Shown here: positions 10,141 to 18,755 of the stretch, in pieces
How the letters are laid out: the number at the start of each line of letters is the position of its first letter
Position numbering within the stretch: position 1 is the first letter of the stretch
Assembly: GCA_963715255.1 (NCBI GenBank)
Contig: CAVQRN010000004.1
Location: forward strand, 362,093 to 426,092
Direction: 5' to 3'
DNA length: 64,000 nt
Source of the DNA: JAHEEL01 sp963715255
Lineage (GTDB): Bacteria; Actinomycetota; Acidimicrobiia; Spongiisociales; UBA5794
Notes under the pieces: model-generated
Seen by the model: only the letters and a program-made list of their open reading frames with translations
Databases searched by the model: none
Told to the model about the DNA's origin: nothing
Position numbers and translations under genes: made by a program

Positions 10141-12171
10141 CTACGGCCTGCGGGTTCGACCGGGCGCGGATGGCTCCTCTTCGATGATCGGCGGCGGTTC
10201 GTCCGTCGTGTCGGGGCCGCTGAACTGGGTGAGGTAGAGGGCCGCGTAGGCACCGTCGAGTTCGAGGAGCTGCTGGTGGCTTCCCTGTTCGACGATGCGG
10301 CCGTCCTCCATGACCAGGATCAGATCAGCGTCACGGATCGGTCGAGAGGCGGTGAGCGATCACGAAGCTCGTCCGGTCGGCCCGCAGCGCCGACATGGCG
10401 TGCTGGACCAGCAGCTCGGTACGGGTGTCGACCGAACTGGTTGCTTCGTCGAGGATGAGCAGGGCGGGGTCGGCGAGGAAGGCCCGGGCGATGGTGAGGA
10501 GCTGCTTCTCGCCGGCGCTGACGCGGCCCCCCTCGTCGTCGACGACGGTGTCGTAGCCGTCGGGGAGGCGCACGACGAACCGGTCGACGAAGGTAGCCCG
10601 GGCGGCGGTGAGGATCTCCTCCTCGGTGGCGTCGGGGCGCCCGTAGGCGATGTTCTCGCGGATCGTTCCCTGGAAGAGCCAGGTGTCCTGGAGCACCATC
10701 CCGATCTGGGACCGCAGATCGTCGCGCCGCAGTCGTGGAGATGTCGACGCCGTCGAGGGTGATGCGCCCCGCGTCGAGGTCGTAGAAGCGCATGATGAGG
10801 TTGACGAGGGTGGTCTTGCCCGCACCGGTCGGTCCGACGATGGCAACGGTCTGGCCGGGGTCGACGTGGAAGCTCACGTGTTCGATGAGCGGCTGCTCCT
10901 CGACGTAGCGGAACGAGATGTCCTCGACCGCTACCCGACCGTGGGTGACGGTTGAGGTTTCGGCGAGGCCTCGTCGTCGGGCTCGTCTTCGGCGTCGAGG
11001 AGCTCGAAGACCCGCTCCGATCGAGGCGACGCCCGACTGGAGCAGGTTGACCATCGAGGCGACCTGGGTGACCGGCCTGGGTGAACTGTCGCGAGTACTG
11101 GATGAACGCCTGGACGTCGCCGAGGCTCAGGGTCCCGCTGGCGACCCGCAGACCGCCCAGTACGGCGATGATCACGTAGTTCAGGTTCCCGATGAACATC
11201 GCGATCGGCATGATCAGGCCCGACAGGAACTGGGCCTGAAGCTCGCTTCGAACAACTCCTCGTTCTCGACTTCGAACGACTCCTGTACCTCGCGTTGGCG
11301 GCCGAACACCTTGACGAGGGCGTGACCGGTGAACGCCTCTTCGATCTGGGCGTTGAGGCTGCCGGTTCGGCGCCACTGGGTGATGAACTTGCTCTGCGAC
11401 CTTCGCATGACCAGTGCGGCGAGGAGCATCGTCAACGGAATCGTCACGAGAGCGATCAAGGCGAGGGTCCACGAGATGGAGATCATCATCGCGAACACGA
11501 ACACGACCGTGAGCAGGGAGTTGAGGAGCTGACTCATCGTCTGCTGGAGGCTCTGTGCGACGTTGTCGATGTCGTTGGTGACCCGGCTCAGGAGTTCGCC
11601 GCGGGGCAGCCGGTCGAAGTAGCGCAACGGCAGGTGGTTGAGCTTGACTTCGACTTCGGATCGCAGGCGCAGCATGGTGTGCTGGACGACGTCGTTCAGC
11701 AGGTACCCCTGCAGGAACTGGAACAGGGCTGAGGCCACGTAGAGGCCGATCACGATGAGGAGGATCCGCTGCAGGGCGGCGAAGTCGATGCCCTGACCGC
11801 GGGACGAGGTCGACGCCGCCCATCATGTCTGCGACCTGATCTTGACCTCTGGCCCGGACGGCCTCGATCGCTTGTTCATTTGACAGTCCGGCCGGCAGGT
11901 TCTTGCCGATGAAGCCGGCGAAGATGACGTCGGTGGCTCTCCCCAGCACTTTGGGGCCGACGGCGGCCAGGGCCACGCTCGTCACGCCGGCGACGATCAC
12001 GGCGATGACCTTGGGCCGTTCGGGCCGGAGTCGCTTGATGAGCCGCTTGATGGACGGTCCGAAGTTCAGGGGCTTCTGACCGACCATGCCGCCGCCGAAT
12101 GGGCCCCGGCCGTGTCCGCCACCTTGGATCCCGATGCGCTCGGTCTTCTTCATCGTTTCGGGGGTGGTCAT
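10141..12171 (-). CDS. ABC exporter half-transporter, second of pair (several frameshifts)
   Basis: The gene encodes a fused membrane and ATPase half-transporter of the multidrug/lipid exporter type. Its frame changes at least five times. The N-terminus (from 12171) has a Gly-rich tail and IKRLIKRLRPER then a membrane helix. From about 11753 the transmembrane region reads LLSRVTNDIDNVAQSLQQTM, and FNPSL-equivalent helices follow near 11200. The ATPase half has GPTGAGKTT (Walker A), VSAGEKQLLTIARAF (ABC signature) and LLILDEATSSVD (Walker B). The last codons (PDTTDEPPPIIEEEPSAPG) run to a TAG at 10141. It overlaps the partner gene by ATGA and should form a heterodimer with it. Confidence 0.85.
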
Positions 12172-13897
12172 GACACCTCCGCCGCGAGCTGGGAGTCGAC
12201 GATCTCGGCGTACGGGACGCAGGTTTCGAGCAGTTCATCATGGGTGCCGCGGCCAATCATGCCGCCGTCCTCGAGCACGACGATCTGGTCGGCGTCCATG
12301 ATGGTCGCGACCCGTTGCGCCACGATGATGACCGTGGCGTCGGCGGTCACATCTCGAGGGCGTGGCGGAGGCGAGCGTCGGTGGCGACATCGAGGGCGGA
12401 GAACGAGTCGTCGAACAGGTAGAGCTCGGGGCGACGGATGAGGGCCCGTGCAATGGCGATACGTTGGCGCTGACCGCCCGAGACGTTGGTGCCACCCTGA
12501 GCGATGGGAGATTCGAGACCTTCCGGCATCGCCTCGACGAAGTCGCGGGCTTGGGAGATCTCGAGGGCCTCCCACATCTCTGCCTCGGTGGCGTCGGGCT
12601 TGCCGTAGCGGAGGTTGGAGGCGACGGTTCCCGAAAAGAGGTAGACCGTTTGCGGGACGAGACCGATCTTGTTCCACAGGGTGTCCGGGTCGATCTCACG
12701 CACGTCGATGCCGTCGACGAGGACCCGTCCCTCTGTGGCGTCGAACAGGCGCGGAATCAGATTGATGAGGGTTGACTTGCCGGTGCCGGTGGATCCGATC
12801 ACTGCCGTCGTCTGGCCCGGCTGTGCCGTGAATGTCATGCCGCTCAGCACCGGATGCTCGGCACCGGGGTATTGGAATCCGGCGTTCTCGAATTCAATGA
12901 TGCTGCGGCGCGGAAGTCTGGTGACGCCGTCCTTCGGGGGCACCACGGATGATTCGGTGTCGAGGACTTCACCGAGGCGGTCGGCCGACACCGCCGCCCG
13001 GGGCAGGAACATGAATATGAAGGTGGACATCATCACGGACATGAGGATCTGGATGATATAGGACAGGTAGGCGGTCAGGGAGCCGATCTGCATGGCTCCG
13101 GTATCGACGCGAACGGAACCGAACCAGAGCACGGCGACGCTCGAGACGTTCATCACCAACATCACCGACGGGAAGATGGCGGCCATCCAGCGACCGACGT
13201 TGATCGACACGTCGGTCAGGTCGGTGTTGGCCTCGGCGAACCGGTCGGTCTCGAACGGTTCCCGAACGAAGGCGCGTACCACCCGGATGCCGGTGATTTG
13301 TTCCCTGAGGACCCGATTGACGGTGTCGAGACGATGCTGCATGATGCGGAACCCGGGCACCATGTGGAACAGGATGAACCCGATGATCCCCACGAGCACC
13401 GGGACGAGCGCCACGATCAGCCACGAGAGTCCGACGTTCTCGCGCAGTGCCATGAACACGCCGCCAATCATCATCATGGGGGCGGTCACGAGCATCGTGA
13501 AGGTCATGAGGACCAGCATTTGGACCTGTTGGACGTCATTGGTATTGCGGGTGAGGAGCGACGGTGCCCCGAAGCGCGCCATCTCTCTGCTCGAGAATTC
13601 GATCACCCGGTGGAAGAACGACGACCGAACGTCGCGTCCGAACGCCATGGCCGTGCGCGCGCCGAAGTAGACGGCGGTGATGGTCGCGGCGACCTGGACC
13701 AGAGACACCGCGAGCATCCATCCTCCGATGCGAACGATGTAGCCGGTGTCGCCGAGGATGACACCGTTGTCGATGATGTCCGCGTTGAGGCTCGGGAGCG
13801 TGAGGGCGGCGACCGTGCCGACGAATTGGAGCACGATGACGATCGCGATCTCGCGTTGGTAGGGCTTGAGGTAGCGGCGGAGAATCCGAACCAACAT
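12168..13897 (-). CDS. ABC exporter half-transporter, first of pair (C-terminal frameshift)
   Basis: This is a 575-residue or so exporter with six membrane helices (about residues 15-300) and an ATPase domain. Visible motifs are GSTGTGKSTLINL (Walker A), TNVSGGQRQRIAIARAL (signature) and LYLFDDSFSALD (Walker B, with D in place of the usual E after the aspartate). The final 60 residues, TADATVIIVAQRVATIMDAD with the H-loop position occupied by Q, continue in another frame after about 12350. Degenerate Walker B and H-loop residues are typical of the non-catalytic half of heterodimeric exporters such as BmrCD or TM287/288. Its ATG overlaps the tetR stop. Confidence 0.87.
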
Positions 13898-14517
13898 CAG
13901 ACGGTTGCCTCCCCGCCGGGTGTGGCGATTCCGTTCAGGAGCACGGCGACGATCTCTTCGGGCGTTGCCCTGTCATCCGCTGCGACCATCGGGTGCGCGT
14001 TGGCGAACACGAACCCCCGGAAGGCCACTGCGGCCTCGACGGGAGCGATCCTGAGGCGACTCCTGTGACGTTCGAGCAGGTCGGTGAGAGCGGCGAGGAT
14101 GACCGTGTTCGATTCGGTGACGAATTGGCGCGTTCCGACGGGTCGGTCGGTTCCCGGGGTCTTCACGGTATGCAGAATGCCGATGAGCGTGGCGACCCGA
14201 TCGGTGCGGTCGAGGAGGACTCGTGTGGCTTCCTGGAGTTGGACCTCCATTGAGGTTGACTCGGGGATCTGGGCGAGGGCGTCTCGCACCGGTTCGGGGT
14301 CCATGCTGACCTTGATGGCCTCGAGGATCACCGAGGGTTTGTCGGAGAAGACACGGAAGATGGTGCCCTCGGCGATGCCCGCCGCCTCGGCGATCTGTCG
14401 CGACGTGACAGCCGACCCCTCCGTGAGGAGGAGGGGTATGACGGCATCGACGATCGCCCGCCGACGGTCGTCGGGCGGCAGCGGCTCTGAGCGATGCTTC
14501 CTGGCGTTCACAACCAC
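13897..14517 (-). CDS. TetR/AcrR family repressor of the ABC exporter operon
   Basis: This is a 206-residue TetR-type regulator. The N-terminal HTH (about residues 20-65) reads AVTSRQIAEAAGIAEGTIFRVFSDK, the classic TetR pattern, followed by a helical ligand-binding domain. It starts at a GTG (14517, or 14511) and its stop overlaps the start of the first ABC gene (TGATG), so it is the first gene of the operon. A perfect palindrome lies 8 bases upstream of the start codon. This is consistent with autorepression and control of drug or lipid export, as in many TetR-exporter pairs; the ligand is unknown. Confidence 0.9.
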   Translation of the reverse strand: MVVNARKHRSEPLPPDDRRRAIVDAVIPLLLTEGSAVTSRQIAEAAGIAEGTIFRVFSDKPSVILEAIKVSMDPEPVRDALAQIPESTSMEVQLQEATRVLLDRTDRVATLIGILHTVKTPGTDRPVGTRQFVTESNTVILAALTDLLERHRSRLRIAPVEAAVAFRGFVFANAHPMVAADDRATPEEIVAVLLNGIATPGGEATV

Positions 14518-14524
14518 AGCATAG

Positions 14525-14544
14525 CTGAGTGAGCGCTCACTCAG
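14525..14544. promoter_or_regulatory. TetR operator palindrome
   Basis: CTGAGTGAGCGCTCACTCAG is a perfect 20-bp palindrome with centre between 14534 and 14535, directly upstream of the tetR start. Operators of the type TGAGTGAnnnnTCACTCA are usual for TetR/AcrR repressors of this class, so this is very probably the binding site controlling the tetR-ABC operon. Confidence 0.8.
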
Positions 14545-14576
14545 CCCGATCCCCCGGCGTGGATGCAGCTTCTCGC

Positions 14577-14984
14577 TCAGCCGTCCCCGGCGTCAATGAC
14601 AAGGACTACGTCGACCTCGGCCTGGAGTCGCGCCAATTCGGCGTAGGCGTACTCCAGACTCGGAATCGTCTGACTCGATGGTGGGCATTCGAACAGTGCG
14701 TTCTCCGCGATCTGCAGCCAATCCGCAACAACGTCGTCGATCGCGAGGTCCGGCGTTGGGGAGAGGTCACCCGACGTTGAGCGCAGAACGCCCAACGCAT
14801 GGCTGCACACCGCGTGGTCAGGCGGTGTGCCGAGGGTTGAGGCCGACGGGAAGCTACCGACGACGGCTTCCCAGGTAGGGTGCCACTCTTCAACCGACGG
14901 ACGGCTCTCCCCGCTGCACGAGGTGAACACCACCAACGCCAATCCAGCAAGCACAATTGCACGGAGACTCAGGCCTTTGAACAC
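14577..14984 (-). CDS. small lipoprotein of unknown function
   Basis: The protein has a basic N-terminus (VFKGLSLR), a hydrophobic stretch and a lipobox-like VFTSC, so it should be exported and lipid-anchored at the cysteine near residue 23. The mature part, about 110 residues, is acidic with two further cysteines (VCSHALG and FECPPSS) that might form a disulfide. The GTG at 14984 gives a normal signal peptide; another GTG at 15014 would add ten residues. I do not recognise a family. It is followed by the tetR operator region and preceded by an unrelated secreted protein on the same strand. Confidence 0.6.
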   Translation of the reverse strand: MFKGLSLRAIVLAGLALVVFTSCSGESRPSVEEWHPTWEAVVGSFPSASTLGTPPDHAVCSHALGVLRSTSGDLSPTPDLAIDDVVADWLQIAENALFECPPSSQTIPSLEYAYAELARLQAEVDVVLVIDAGDG

Positions 14985-15074
14985 CGGCGGAGGATACCCC
15001 CGGACGCACACCACTCGGCGTGAGTACCTATGTCGCCGCGCCTCTCCCTCGACACGACCACCGTCTCGACGGTC

Positions 15075-15659
15075 CTATTCAGCTGCCGGGGAGCGTCGAT
15101 TCCGTCCCCACATGACGAGTGAGGTGACGAGGAGCAGGACGCCGAGAGCGAGCACCCCCCAGTCGGGTCCTTCCTCGAGGCGACGCCCTTCGTCGACGAT
15201 GAACAATTCGCTGACGTCGAGATACGTCTCGCCGCCTCGATCCGGATCGTGGTAGCGCCAGACGCCGGTGAGTTGAACGAGCGGGCCTTCCAGTCGATAC
15301 CCGCCGACCGGAGGGAGTCCCTCGCCGAGGATCGACGGCATCCGGACCCCGATTCCCACGTTGGCCCCGGTACGAGGTCCACCGTCTACGAGCGCGTCAC
15401 GGGCATACGAATCGCCGTTGAGCTGTGTCCACATGAACCCGTCGCCTCGGAAGCCGTAGTCGCCGACGAGTTCTCCTTCGACCGTGATCTCGACGTTGTC
15501 GAAGAGAGCGCCTTCTTCCAACAGGTCCGAGGCGGGGACCAACTCGCCGTCCTGTGCGAGTGCAGTTCCCGGGAGAAGAAGCATCAGCGCCATCACTAGA
15601 ACGACTCCTGCGAGGCGAATCACGCCATGACGACCTGCGTGCGGAGACATGAGCTTCAC
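15075..15659 (-). CDS. secreted membrane-anchored protein of unknown function
   Basis: The 194-residue product has a signal peptide (hydrophobic residues about 15-33 ending in TALAQD), a beta-rich extracellular domain of about 125 residues, and a C-terminal membrane helix (about 165-183) followed by a basic RNRRS stop-transfer. The domain (VEITVEGELVGDY, and LTGVWRYHDPDRGGETYLDV) resembles an OB-fold like those of membrane-linked stress or cytochrome-maturation proteins, but I cannot name it. It starts one base after the trkH stop and so probably belongs to the Trk operon, where it could be an accessory or just a passenger. Confidence 0.7.
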   Translation of the reverse strand: MKLMSPHAGRHGVIRLAGVVLVMALMLLLPGTALAQDGELVPASDLLEEGALFDNVEITVEGELVGDYGFRGDGFMWTQLNGDSYARDALVDGGPRTGANVGIGVRMPSILGEGLPPVGGYRLEGPLVQLTGVWRYHDPDRGGETYLDVSELFIVDEGRRLEEGPDWGVLALGVLLLVTSLVMWGRNRRSPAAE

Positions 15660-15660
15660 T

Positions 15661-17157
15661 TCACTTCCCCTTCACCCAGGCGTAGACGAAGCCGAGGAGC
15701 GCAAACGCTGCCACAAATTCGAGTCGACCAGCCCACATCTGGAGCATGTACGTGAGCTTGAGCAACATGGGCATCGACGGTCCAGCAACGCCGACGGACA
15801 GCCCGACGTTCGCCCCGGCACTCACCGACTCGAACAACGCCTCTTGAAATCCATACCCGTAGCCGAGGGCAACACCTGCACCGAGCAGGTAGAGGGCCAC
15901 GTACAGGAGTGCCACCGTCATCGCCGACTGAGCGAGCTGAGGCGTGAGCCGCTTCCGCCCCGACTGAACATATCGCGTGCTGACGATCGCACCCTCGGGG
16001 AGCAGGAGTTGTTTGGTCTGGTTGGTGATGGCCTTGACCGTCAGTCCTATGCGGAGGGCCTTGATCCCGCCTGCCGTTGACGATGCCATCCCCCCGAGTG
16101 CCATTGCGATGGTCATGCCGCCGAAGGCAAGGCCGCCCCACATGGCGAGTTCACTCGCCGGGAGCGTTGAGAACCCCGTGCCGCTGTGCGCCGAGATGAT
16201 CTGGAAGAACCCCTGACGGGTGAGTCCCTGGACAGAGGTGTAGATTCCGGCAACCCCGAGCCCGACCATCGTGAGCACCATGGTGAACGTGACGGTTGCC
16301 AAGATGGTCCGGGTCTCGAGGTTCTTGAATAGGACGCGACGAGGACCTCGCCACAGTGCGTAGTGCAGACCGAATGACATCGCGCCTGCGACCATCAGGA
16401 CGGTCGTGGTGAACTCGAAGATACCCGAGTGGTAGTAGCCGAGACTCGTCGACTGTGGAGCGAATCCACCGGTGTCGAATGCGGCAAAGAAGATCATCAG
16501 GGCATGGAAGAACGAGCGTTTCCATTCGAATCCGAGTACCTGATGGGCGATGACTCCCAGTACGGCAACGCCGGCAACGAGATGAACGAAGGCCACGGTC
16601 CAAATGAAACGCGCCGTTGAGCGGACAGATGGCAAGATTCGTTCGTCGCGCGCTTCGCCGTAGTACAACGTGAGACCGCCGCCTCCGGCGAAGAGCACGA
16701 GTGCGGCGATGACGATGCCTTGGCCGCCGAGAAAGTGCAGCAGATGGCGCCAGAAGTTGAGCGACGGCGCTATGTGATCGAGATCCTGTACGAGGGCAAG
16801 CCCGGTTGTCGTCAAACCGGACATCGCATCGAACATGGCATCGACTGGTCCCCCGTAGTGGCCGGAGAAGATGAGTGGAATCGATCCGATCGCCGGAACC
16901 GCGAGCCACGTCAGTGCCACAACCACCATCCCGTGGCTCCAGTCAAGGCGCTCCTTCGACGGCCGATATCGCAATCCGAGTTGCCCGAGGAAAGCGAAGA
17001 CCCCGATCATCAGCAGGAACGATGCGAACGGGTGCCACTCGCGGCCAAGGACGGCCCATGCGAGCGGCAGAAGACTCGCGGCGGCCACAATGGTGAAGAT
17101 TCGTCCGAGTGCGAACGCAACGATCCGTAGATCCTCACGGTCGGGTCTGATCAGCAC
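15661..17157 (-). CDS. trkH: Trk-type potassium uptake membrane protein
   Basis: The 498-residue protein has about ten membrane segments and the four pore-loop repeats of the TrkH/KtrB superfamily. Readable selectivity-filter turns are SGLTTTGLALV, AAFDTGGFAP, SAHSGTGFSTL and VSAGANVGLSVG. The block GGMASSTAGGIKALR, which contacts the TrkA ring, is present near residue 370. It would import K+ with TrkA-type regulators, two of which are encoded directly upstream on the same strand. Length and motif order are normal. Confidence 0.93.
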   Translation of the reverse strand: MLIRPDREDLRIVAFALGRIFTIVAAASLLPLAWAVLGREWHPFASFLLMIGVFAFLGQLGLRYRPSKERLDWSHGMVVVALTWLAVPAIGSIPLIFSGHYGGPVDAMFDAMSGLTTTGLALVQDLDHIAPSLNFWRHLLHFLGGQGIVIAALVLFAGGGGLTLYYGEARDERILPSVRSTARFIWTVAFVHLVAGVAVLGVIAHQVLGFEWKRSFFHALMIFFAAFDTGGFAPQSTSLGYYHSGIFEFTTTVLMVAGAMSFGLHYALWRGPRRVLFKNLETRTILATVTFTMVLTMVGLGVAGIYTSVQGLTRQGFFQIISAHSGTGFSTLPASELAMWGGLAFGGMTIAMALGGMASSTAGGIKALRIGLTVKAITNQTKQLLLPEGAIVSTRYVQSGRKRLTPQLAQSAMTVALLYVALYLLGAGVALGYGYGFQEALFESVSAGANVGLSVGVAGPSMPMLLKLTYMLQMWAGRLEFVAAFALLGFVYAWVKGK

Positions 17158-17158
17158 G

Positions 17159-17290
17159 TCAGTTCACAGCGGTGACGACCGCGGCGATCACGAGAGCGAC
17201 CATAGCGAGGCCGGTGACGATGACGATCTCGAAGAGAAACGCGAGCGTTGCACCGGTGACGTCGCCAAGCCACACCTGCAAGCGATGCAT
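17159..17290 (-). CDS. 43-residue single-pass membrane peptide in the Trk operon
   Basis: An ATG at 17290 opens a 43-codon frame between trkA and trkH, 11 bases after trkA and one base before trkH. It encodes a short polar head (MHRLQVWLGDVTGA) and then one long hydrophobic helix ending in AVVTAVN at the C-terminus. Position, spacing and a single clean helix suggest a small subunit of the potassium system, analogous in size to KdpF of the Kdp pump, but no homology to it is claimed. It may have been missed by standard gene calling. Confidence 0.5.
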   Translation of the reverse strand: MHRLQVWLGDVTGATLAFLFEIVIVTGLAMVALVIAAVVTAVN

Positions 17291-17301
17291 CTCGGGCCGT
17301 C

Positions 17302-17961
17302 TCACGACTGCTCGCTGTGCGTTGCGAAGACACGATGCAATTCCGCCTCTTGGGCGACCGTGGTCACCGCGGTAATTCGGTCTCCCGGGAGCAATCGAGT
17401 GGTCGCCTCGGGGATGATGACCTTGTCTCCGCGTATGATGACTGCAATGAGCGACGGTGCGGGTAGCTCTAGATCCTGAAGTGCGGTCGGATCGAATCCC
17501 GGGTCGATCTCGTACTCGCAGAGCGACAACTGTCCCCGTCCGAGCACCGCGATTCGCTCGAGTTGGGAGACCGCGAGCTCCTGAGAAACCACCTGCACCA
17601 TGAGGTCGGTGATGCCGACCACGGGAATCTTGAGTGCGTCGAACGTCGGACGATTCCACGGCGCGTTGAGACGGGCCAAGACACGCTTCGCTCCCAGCGT
17701 GAGCCCGAGCTCACACGCCACGAGGTTGACCTCATCGAGGCCTGTTACCGCGAGGAGCCAATCCGCGTCGTGCACGGACGCCGCTTCGAGTACTCCGACA
17801 TTGGTGCCGTCACCATGAACCACGACCGCGTCGACGTCGTCGGCAACGGTCTGGGCCCGATCCTCGCTCTCTTCGACGACGGCCACAAAGTGCCCTGCCG
17901 ACACCAGTTCTCGTGCCAAGAACCACCCGACCTTGCCGCCGCCAATGAGCACCACCCTCAT
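17302..17961 (-). CDS. trkA: TrkA-type potassium channel regulator
   Basis: This is an intact 219-residue RCK protein. The N-terminal Rossmann half begins MRVVLIGGGKVGWFLAREL with GGGKVG at residues 7-12, and an acidic residue after strand two (VVEES) fits NAD(H) binding. HGDGT follows near residue 50. The C-terminal half (about 140-212) is a TrkA_C domain (APSLIAVIIRGDKVIIPEAT, then LLPGDRITAV). It forms the cytosolic gating ring for TrkH. The ATG overlaps the stop of the upstream trkA paralogue (ATGA). Confidence 0.9.
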   Translation of the reverse strand: MRVVLIGGGKVGWFLARELVSAGHFVAVVEESEDRAQTVADDVDAVVVHGDGTNVGVLEAASVHDADWLLAVTGLDEVNLVACELGLTLGAKRVLARLNAPWNRPTFDALKIPVVGITDLMVQVVSQELAVSQLERIAVLGRGQLSLCEYEIDPGFDPTALQDLELPAPSLIAVIIRGDKVIIPEATTRLLPGDRITAVTTVAQEAELHRVFATHSEQS

Positions 17962-18617
17962 GTCGACTCCGACGATTGGAGGTACCGGTGCACACGATCG
18001 CGTACGCCGTGTCGAGCGGCGGCGACGACGAGATCCTGTTCACGGAGTTCGAAGGATCCGTCGGGTATGTAGGTACGGTCGCCGCGCCGCACCGCCGCAA
18101 CCCGGAGCTGATTCTCAACCTCCAAGTCTCTGACAGCGAGTCCTTTGGCGTTCGCACCAAGATTCATCTCGACGACCTCGACATCGCCTCCGGAGAACGT
18201 GACGTGAAAGGCGAACTCCTCCTCGACGAGCCGCTCGAAGATCACGTTGGCCGTGAGTTCCGCGCCCGCCACGTACGAGATGTCGAGTGCCCGATACGAG
18301 TCGGCTCGTCCGGGTTCATCGAGACGGGCCAGCGTTCGGGGGACGCCAAACACCTGTTTGGCGAGTTGCACCGACATCACGTTGATGTTGTCGGAGTCGG
18401 TGACCGCTGCGAACGCATCGGCGAACTCGATTCCCGCCTCTTTGAGCAGCCGGATGTCGATCGGCCGACCGAAGTGGGTTGTCCCGTTGAATGTCGAACC
18501 GAGGGTTTCCAGCTTGCCGGGACGATCATCGATGATCGACACGTCGTGACCTTCCTCGGCCATGTGCAGTGCCAGGTCGCTGCCGACCCGGCCGCAGCCG
18601 GCGATGACGATTCTCGT
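17958..18617 (-). CDS. trkA: second TrkA-type regulator with ACG in the start position
   Basis: This RCK-type protein reads RIVIAGCGRVGSDLALHMAE from codon 2, the standard TrkA N-terminus with its GCGRVG nucleotide loop, followed by TDSDNINVM and a TrkA_C domain ending LREQDLVVAA. The codon that should be the initiator (18615-18617) is ACG. AAGGAGG sits six bases upstream, and there is no ATG, GTG, TTG or CTG between it and an in-frame TAA at 18648-18650. The first ATG, at 18563, would delete the nucleotide-binding loop. Two TrkA proteins per TrkH occur in other Actinobacteria (CeoB/CeoC type). Confidence 0.8.
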   Translation of the reverse strand, partial: TRIVIAGCGRVGSDLALHMAEEGHDVSIIDDRPGKLETLGSTFNGTTHFGRPIDIRLLKEAGIEFADAFAAVTDSDNINVMSVQLAKQVFGVPRTLARLDEPGRADSYRALDISYVAGAELTANVIFERLVEEEFAFHVTFSGGDVEVVEMNLGANAKGLAVRDLEVENQLRVAAVRRGDRTYIPDGSFELREQDLVVAAARHGVRDRVHRYLQSSEST

Positions 18618-18658
18618 GTCGATCCTCCTTCTCTTCGAACGCTGATGTTAGGGCGATA

Positions 18659-18682
18659 GCCGACCTCGCTCTGCGAGTCGGC
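18659..18682 (-). terminator. hairpin after the gcvT-glyA gene
   Basis: GCCGACTCGC and GCGAGGTCGGC (minus strand) form a stem of about ten pairs with one bulged base and a 3-base loop, 74 bases after the end of gcvT-glyA and before the trkA gene. There is no clear T-run, so it is a weak candidate for a terminator separating the two transcription units. Confidence 0.3.
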
Positions 18683-18755
18683 GCGCACATCGGGACCCAG
18701 ACCTTCGGAACACATCGGGCCGATGTCATCGTCGGCGGCAACGATCGGCAGGCTG

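Noticed and set aside
18377..18563. Internal ATG at 18563 as start of the second TrkA
   Set aside because: It would remove the GCGRVG nucleotide loop and has no ribosome-binding site; the upstream ACG has an ideal one.
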